A stretch of 64,000 nt of DNA, taken from Bathymodiolus brooksi (taxonomy: Eukaryota > Mollusca > Bivalvia > Mytilida > Modiolidae). Location: the NCBI GenBank assembly GCA_963680875.1, contig OY804590.1, positions 23,622,640 through 23,686,639 on the forward strand, written 5' to 3'. How positions within the stretch are numbered: the stretch's first letter is position 1; the number at the start of each line of letters is the position of its first letter. The notes under the pieces are model-generated. The model had not been told where the DNA came from. It did not search any database and saw only the letters and a list, made by a program, of their open reading frames with translations. This document shows, one piece after another, positions 58,930-64,000 of this stretch. The translations under genes and the position numbers were made by a program.

Positions 58930-60700
58930 TACTTCTTTATAAGATATATATTATTGTGAAAACCTTTCCGAAATAACAATTATTAAAACAAAGGTTCACC
59001 ATCCCCAGACACAGGTAGCCTTCACCTGTCTGTGTATCACCTTTCCCTCAGACACAGATTGCCTTCACCTGTCTGTTTATCACCTTTCCATCAGACACAG
59101 GTAGCCTTCACCTGTCTGTTTATCACCTTTCCCTCAGACACAGGTAGCCTTCACCTGTCTGTTTATCACCTTTCCCTCAGACACAGGTAGCCTTCACCTG
59201 TCTGTTTATCACCTTTCCCTCAGACACGGGTAGCCTTCACCTGTCTGTTTATCACCTTTCCATCAGACACAGGTAGCCTTTACCTGTCTGTTTATCACCT
59301 TTCCCTCTGACACAGGTAGCCTTCACCTGTCTGTTTATCACCTTTCCCTCAGACACAGGTAGCCTTCACCTGTCTGTTTATCACCTTTCCCTCAGACACA
59401 GGTAGCCTTCACCTGTCTGCTTATCACCTTTCCCTCAGACACAGGTAGCCTTCACCTGTCTGTTTATCACCTTGCACTCAGACACAAGTAGCATTCATCT
59501 GTCTGTTTATCACCTTTCCCTCAGACACAGGTAGCCTTCGCCTGTCTGTTTATCACCTTTCCCTCAGACACAAGTAGCCTTCACCTGTCTGTTTATCACC
59601 TTTCCCTCAGACACAGGCAGCCTTTACCTGTCTGTTTATCACCTTTCCCTCAGACACAGGTAGCCTTCACCTGTCTGTTTATCACCTTTCCCTCAGACAC
59701 AGGTAGCCTTCACCTATCTGTTTATCACCTTTCCCGCAGACACAGGTAGCCTTCACCTGTCTGTTTATCACCTTTCCCTCAGACACAGGTAGCCTTCACC
59801 TGCCTGTTTATCACCTTTCCCTTAGACACAGGTAGCCTTCACCTGTCTGTTTATCACCTTTCCCTCAGACACGGGTAGCCTTCACCTGTCTGTTTATCAC
59901 CTTTCCCTCAGACACAGGTAGCCTTTACCTGTCTGTTTATCACCTTTCCCTCTGACACAGGTAGCCTTCACCTGTCTGTTTATCACCTTTCCCTCAGACA
60001 CAGGTAGCCTTCACCTGTCTGTTTATCACCTTTCCCTCAGACACAGGTAGCCTTTACCTGTCTGTTTATCACCTTTCCCTCAGACACAGGTAGCCTTCAC
60101 CTGTCTGTTTATCACCTTTCCATCAGACACAGGTAGCCTTTACCTGTCTGTTTATCACCTTTCCCTCAGACACAGGTAGCCTTCACCTGTCTGTTTATCA
60201 CCTTTCCCTCAGACACAAGTATCCTTCACCTGTCTGTTTATCACCCTTCCCTCAGACACATGTAGCCTTCACCTGTCTGTTTATCACCTTTCCCTCCGAC
60301 ACAGGTAGCCTTTGCCTGTCTGTTTATCACCTTTCCCTCAGACACAAGTATCCTTCACCTGTCTGTTTATCACCTTTCGTTTCTTGCTCTCAAAGACTTA
60401 CAATTATTTGGCTTTCAATCTTTTGACTTTGAGCGTACATAATAAATGTTATTCCAAAAGCGCTTCATGCAAAAGTTAGACATCTACATTTCCATTACCA
60501 TCACTGTATTGATAACTCTCTTCGTGGACTATTAGTCCCCAAGGGTTTCATCCGTAAGTCTTTCAGCATGCAAGGACATGGTTTGTAAGACATATTTTAA
60601 TGAAATATACGGTTCTCATTTAATGTAATACCGGTAGTTAGCAGAACTAAGGTTCATCTTACTTTAGCACAAACTTTGTATTAGTAACAGAATTCTTGGT
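58930..60700 (+). mobile_element. Family A copy containing a 43-bp array
   Basis: AACAATTATTAAAACAAAGG leads into the array. After it come TTTCTTGCTCTCAAAGACTT, ACAATTATTTGGCTTTC, TTTTGACTTTGAGCGTACAT, a diverged end (ATTCCAAAAGCGCTTCATGC) and then a new start of the family (ACTCTCTTCGTGGACTATTA, GTCCCCAAGG), showing head-to-tail organisation. Confidence 0.75.
59003..60378 (+). repeat. 43-bp minisatellite, 32 copies
   Basis: Unit: ACCTTTCCCTCAGACACAGG, TAGCCTTCACCTGTCTGTTT, ATC. It amplifies the CCTCAGACATAAGTATGCTT segment of family A. Shared variants (ACGGGTAGCC at 59226 and 59871, each followed two units later by CCTCTGACAC) indicate a 15-unit (645 bp) higher-order duplication. Confidence 0.96.
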
Positions 60701-60721
60701 AGTATTAACCCACTATGAGAA

Positions 60722-61078
60722 GAGTTTGAAGATACCAAAGGGAGGTAATCAGAATATGTAAATCGAAGGACAGACAACACAATGGCCAAAAGAAAAAGGA
60801 CAAAAGGACAAACAAAGATCTACAAAGCATACATATAAAACTAAAGATAAAGTAACAGGAATCCAACTAAAAACCGGCGGTGAACTCAGGTGCTCCGGAA
60901 GAGTAGGCAGTTCCTGTCCTACTAATGGCACCCGTCGTGTTAATTTAGTTACAACCCTGGTGATATGTTATGAATGGGGAAAGGACCGGGAAGTACTTAC
61001 GACAAGATGAACATATCCGTGGTCATTTTGTGACACAGATATTCCACAACGGTCAACCAAGTCATTTGTGGCAGAAAT
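60722..61078 (-). mobile_element. Family A copy facing the previous one
   Basis: GATACCAAAGGGAGGTAATC, GACAACACAATGGCCAAAAG, AACTAAAGATAAAGTAACAG, CTCAGGTGCTCCGGAAGAGT, AGGCAGTTCCTGTCCTACTA, GTTACAACCCTGGTGATATG, AATGGGGAAAGGACCGGGAA, CACAACGGTCAACCAAGTC. It parallels 7130-7500 closely and converges with the plus-strand copy ending at about 60700. Confidence 0.82.
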
Positions 61079-61442
61079 CGTTTTAGTTTTAACCCATGGT
61101 AAACCTTTTCCTTAGTGGCAGAATAACCTTTTCATTTGTGGCCGATTTTGTTTTATTTTTTGGCCACCATAGCATTTGCATATGGGAAATTCAAATATTT
61201 TTGACTAGTCATCTGAGTCCCCTAGCCATTGTATCTGTTTGCGTTTGCGCAGACGTGTTGTATTTTTCACCAACTCTTACAAAGCCATTTATAAACTTCG
61301 AACTTCCTGTGAACTATAACATTTTCCATTTGGACAATTTATCTTATTAGCAGCTGCCATTGCTTTGTTTATTTGGACCCTGTCAACTATAACCATACAC
61401 AAAAATGCTGAGTTGACGTTTATCAACAATCAATTAATCACT
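61079..61442. other. No recognised gene
   Basis: Short frames at 61096-61350 and 61365-61613 show no protein features. Confidence 0.42.
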
Positions 61443-61648
61443 CAATTGTTCCGACAGTGTGGTATATTTTTATTTTTTTTTCCCATTTTATCACGCACTA
61501 CATTTAATAAAATATTTCATCATAATAATTCTTTATTTATATATTACGTCACTAAAAACATTGTAAAAACAACCAATAATAAACTAACACAAATACAATA
61601 TGATACAATATGAAAAAACAAAAAATATCACACTGTCAGAACAGTTCC
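61443..61648. repeat. Inverted repeat, arms of about 36 bp
   Basis: CAATTGTTCCGACAGTGTGG and TATATTTTTATTTTTT at the left pair with AAAAAACAAAAAATATCACA and CTGTCAGAACAGTTCC at the right (about 61612-61648). The spacer of about 130 bp is AT-rich. The sequence right of it (TCACTTTCCTGGCTTGGAAC) resembles family C. Confidence 0.72.
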
Positions 61649-62217
61649 AAAATCCAACATAGAAAGAGACAAATTTGATTCCCCTAACACATATATGACT
61701 GCTCACTTTCCTGGCTTGGAACAGTCACCACAATGAAAAATGGCTTGGTTAAAAAAAAAGATTTTTATAGACCCAAATGAAATGGTGCGGTCATGCAAGT
61801 GCTTTCCACTGTTGAGTATAATGTCAACCCTTACATATAAAGCATTATAATTCTTTATTTCCTTGTTACATCAATAAGGGTCATTTAGAAAAAAAAATAA
61901 ACTCTTATAAATGTAATGTGAAAAACAATACAAATGAATATTTATGAACTTGTCTGATATTTCCAATGCATCCCACGTGTTTGGGATATTAAGGATTAAG
62001 AGATGATAAATATCTAAATCCTCTCTATGTAGATTATGAAAACAACATAAATTTTACGAGATTGAAAAGAAACATGTTTAGACATTTGTCTGAAAAAATG
62101 AGAAATGGGTATACATTATATGTATATGGTTCAATGAAAGTTTAAGTAAATACCAAATCATTTGTGATAGTTTTCTCTGTAAAAATTGTCATTTATCTTT
62201 TGATGAAAATACTAGAG
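61649..62217. other. No recognised gene
   Basis: AT-rich DNA; a family C phrase at 61705-61730, otherwise nothing. Confidence 0.42.
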
Positions 62218-62300
62218 GGAATTAGTGAATGTCGTTTAACGTCATGTGAGCAATTTTTCAAATATATAATAACGAGAACGAGGTTCTTTTCTGATATGAT
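62218..62300 (-). mobile_element. SINE type 2 fragment
   Basis: GTCGTTTAACGTCATGTGAG, CAATTTTTCAAATATATAAT and AACGAGAACGAGG correspond to the 3' core read on the minus strand. The tail is lost. Confidence 0.55.
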
Positions 62301-62399
62301 TATTATATTGTCTGCTATGTACTAGACCATCACGCTGAGCTTGATTTTGATCGTGCTATTTCTTTGAAACCACAGTCTGTAGGTACACTTTATCCTGAA

Positions 62400-62520
62400 T
62401 CCAAGTCATTCAGGCTTTATTCTTCCTCCTTCATATTGCATGCTTTGCAGCAAAGGTCAATTTCATAGTCTTTGGTCTGATCTGACCGGGGATCAAAATC
62501 AATGGGGCTCTGTGCTCGGG
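62400..62520 (-). mobile_element. Fragment of the second tRNA-headed SINE family
   Basis: AATTTCATAGTCTTTGGTCT and GATCTGACCGGGGATC are the reverse complement of the junction between B box and body seen at 62.73 kb, so two copies lie head-to-head within 300 bp. Confidence 0.55.
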
Positions 62521-62674
62521 GACAATATGTCTGGGAATTCCCCTCCGCCATGGAAGCTGTTTTGAAATATCTAAAAGAATATGCAGTTGTTTCATTTAAG
62601 AATTACGATATCCATGTCTTGTACATATTGCTTAATGAGTTGGCCTATATATTTATTTTTACTGTTTTGAACCG

Positions 62675-62840
62675 CATTGGTGGTGTAATGGTTAGCGTGT
62701 TCGCCTCGCATGCGTTAGATCGTAGGTTCGAGCTCCGGTTGAGTCAAACCAAAGACTATGAAATTGGTATTTGCTGCTGCATCTTCGCTAGGTACGCATC
62801 ATTGAGGGGTATAAGTAAAGACTGGTTGCCATGGAAACAA
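62675..62840 (+). mobile_element. Second tRNA-headed SINE family, best head
   Basis: GCATTGGTGGTGTAATGGTT, AGCGTGTTCGCCTCGCATGC, then TAGGTTCGAGCTCCGG form good A- and B-box regions. The body has GAGTCAAACCAAAGACTATG, AAATTGGTATTTGCTGCTGC and AAGTAAAGACTGGTTGCCAT. The 132-codon frame that spans it (62502-62900) is translated SINE and not a protein. Confidence 0.8.
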
Positions 62841-63044
62841 AGCCTTTTGGTCTATCAACAAGCAGACATCCATCTCATGGAATGTAACTTGTTTCCGTAG
62901 TGATATAATTGGAATGTTGTTCATTTTGAGTCACCCACCTTGTTGTTTTGATTAGAATCGTCATTCATTTTTGCCCATGACTTGGAGTCCTTTTGGTCTA
63001 ATAAACATATTGATATATTTTATTACTGCTGCTCCTATTTTTTT

Positions 63045-63150
63045 ATCTTGTTTTTTTTTCTTTTTTAATTTGCTTTTGGGGGGTTTTTTTTGCTTTTGTT
63101 TTTGTTTTTTGTTTTTCATTTTGTTTTTGTTTTTTGTTTTTTGTTTTTTG
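63045..63150 (+). repeat. T-rich low-complexity tract, (T5-6 G)n
   Basis: Runs of T interrupted by single G or C (TTTTGTTTTTTGTTTTTT). It lies at the start of a family B copy; the overlapping Phe-rich frames are artefacts. Confidence 0.9.
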
Positions 63151-63255
63151 TTGTCTTCGTCTTGTGTCTTGTGTGCCCAAAGTTGCCAGTGTCTCTGGGT
63201 TTTTCATTCTTGATTGCCACTTCGGTTTTCTCTAATGTTTATTTTTCAAATAGGA
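63095..63255 (+). mobile_element. Family B copy
   Basis: GTTGTCTTCGTCTTGTGTCT, TGTGTGCCCAAAGTTGCCAG, TGTCTCTGGGTTTTTCATTC, TTGATTGCCACTTCGGTTTT, CTCTAATGTTTATTTTTC. It holds each block once and is a useful reference for the segments amplified at 18.35 and 32.6 kb. Confidence 0.8.
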
Positions 63256-63550
63256 AGAATTTCTTCCACATGCCTAAATTTTGCTCATGATATGAAACCA
63301 AAAATTAACTTTACATTGAAGAAGTGCTTAGTTGACATCTAAAAATGTAATTACATTACTACAGTGTTAAGAAATGTCATCTTTTGTGTACAACACGATT
63401 TCCATCTTCTTTCAAGATGGCGGAATGAGTAAGACAGTGTTTGTGTAGGTCCTAAGGAATTCTCAATTTAAGTATGTTTTAGATGAAAATGTGCTTGAAC
63501 TTTTGTGAATATTGTTTCGGAAAAGAACATTTTTAATATTCAACAGTTAA
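63256..63550 (+). other. Possible 5' leader of the downstream reading frame
   Basis: It contains TCAAGATGGCGGAATGAGTA, a short GC-richer patch, and ends with TAA immediately before the ATG at 63551. No promoter motif was identified. Confidence 0.35.
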
Positions 63551-64000
63551 ATGGGGAAAAATAATAAGAGGAATATGAGTAATAACAGTACAACAGGTTT
63601 GACTCCACCGACCAAAACAATAGCAAATATGGCGTCGCCCAATCAACAACAACAAAGTTTTTCAAATTTGTTAAACCAAGCTCATGAAACTTTATATACT
63701 AGTACTCCAATGAACACATGTCAGAGATTACCGTTAGCATGGCCTTATCAACAAAATCCTATGAATAATATGAATCAGACATTTGATTGTATAAATCCAG
63801 TTTTGAACCCACATGCACCACCGATTCTTAACTCTAACACTAGTCCTGTATCTGTTCCTGTTCCAGTACTTCATCCCCCTGGATATCAACCTCTGCCGTC
63901 ACAGTCTGCTCCTTTACCTACGTTTCCTTACCCACATGATAATGCTCGTCCAAATATTTCTATGGAGATGCTTGTTTCCACAATAAACATTATTAACCAA
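63551..64000 (+). CDS. Pro/Gln/Asn-rich open frame, partial at right edge (candidate LINE ORF1)
   Basis: The frame starts at ATG 63551, directly after an in-frame TAA at 63548, and stays open for exactly 150 codons to the end of the window. The N-terminus is basic and Asn-rich (MGKNNKRNMSNN). A QQQQ run is near residues 34-37, and residues 85-135 are Pro-rich (for example VSVPVPVLHPPGYQPLP). Near the edge MEMLVSTINIINQ could begin an amphipathic helix or coiled coil. Codons are varied and there is no tandem structure, unlike the other long frames. A disordered N-terminus followed by a coiled coil suits a non-LTR retrotransposon ORF1 protein, but a host gene exon is equally possible. No domain is visible. 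Confidence 0.6.
   Translation, partial: MGKNNKRNMSNNSTTGLTPPTKTIANMASPNQQQQSFSNLLNQAHETLYTSTPMNTCQRLPLAWPYQQNPMNNMNQTFDCINPVLNPHAPPILNSNTSPVSVPVPVLHPPGYQPLPSQSAPLPTFPYPHDNARPNISMEMLVSTINIINQ

Noticed and set aside
62502..62900. 132-codon plus-strand frame
   Set aside because: It reads through a tRNA-headed SINE including the polymerase III boxes.
62971..63290. Phe-rich membrane protein frames
   Set aside because: They translate a T-rich low-complexity tract and a family B repeat.

Overview
The window looks like intergenic or intronic DNA from a bivalve mollusc, most likely a marine mussel (Mytilus-like). The evidence is its high A+T content, the absence of any recognisable host exon, SINEs ending in a core shared by mollusc elements with ATCA tails, and dispersed repeats I associate with mussel genomes. 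The species assignment is inference. No prokaryotic features were seen: no operons, ribosome binding sites, CRISPR arrays or rRNA/tRNA genes.

Coding content is almost nil. Two stretches look like real protein-coding remnants: a 5'-truncated non-LTR retrotransposon (reverse-transcriptase C-terminus plus CCHC-type zinc knuckle, 3.5-4.65 kb) and a 150-codon Pro/Gln/Asn-rich reading frame that starts at 63551 and runs off the right edge. All other long open frames, including one of about 1,330 codons at 32.6-36.6 kb, are by-products of tandem repeats whose units happen to lack stops.

The window is dominated by repeats. Ten sizeable tandem arrays occupy roughly 16 kb: GATT tetranucleotides at 7.75 and 21.07 kb; 74-bp units at 14.46 kb; 29-bp at 18.35 kb; 35-bp at 23.49 kb; 69-bp at 32.6 kb; 27-bp at 37.3 kb; another 29-bp at 45.65 kb; 25-bp at 57.25 kb; and 43-bp at 59.0 kb. 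Most sit inside copies of two dispersed families, called here family A and family B, and each array amplifies a different internal segment. Both GATT arrays sit at the tail of SINE-like sequences. At least four arrays also show higher-order (multi-unit) duplications.

Between the arrays are many SINEs of three types: a tRNA-headed SINE with a telomere-like CCCTAACCC end, a SINE with an ATCA tail, and a second tRNA-headed family. There are also several inverted-repeat elements: a Tc1/mariner-like MITE at 25.0 kb, a palindromic element at 28.55 kb, nested inverted repeats at 10.5-11.5 kb, a 189-bp terminal-inverted-repeat element with a clean 5-bp target duplication at 58.28 kb, and a small inverted pair at 61.4 kb. 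Families C and D are further dispersed repeats seen here in two or more copies.

The parts do not form a pathway. The connecting theme is repeat biology: dispersed elements inserting into one another and seeding tandem arrays. Family names A to D are local labels used only in this annotation.
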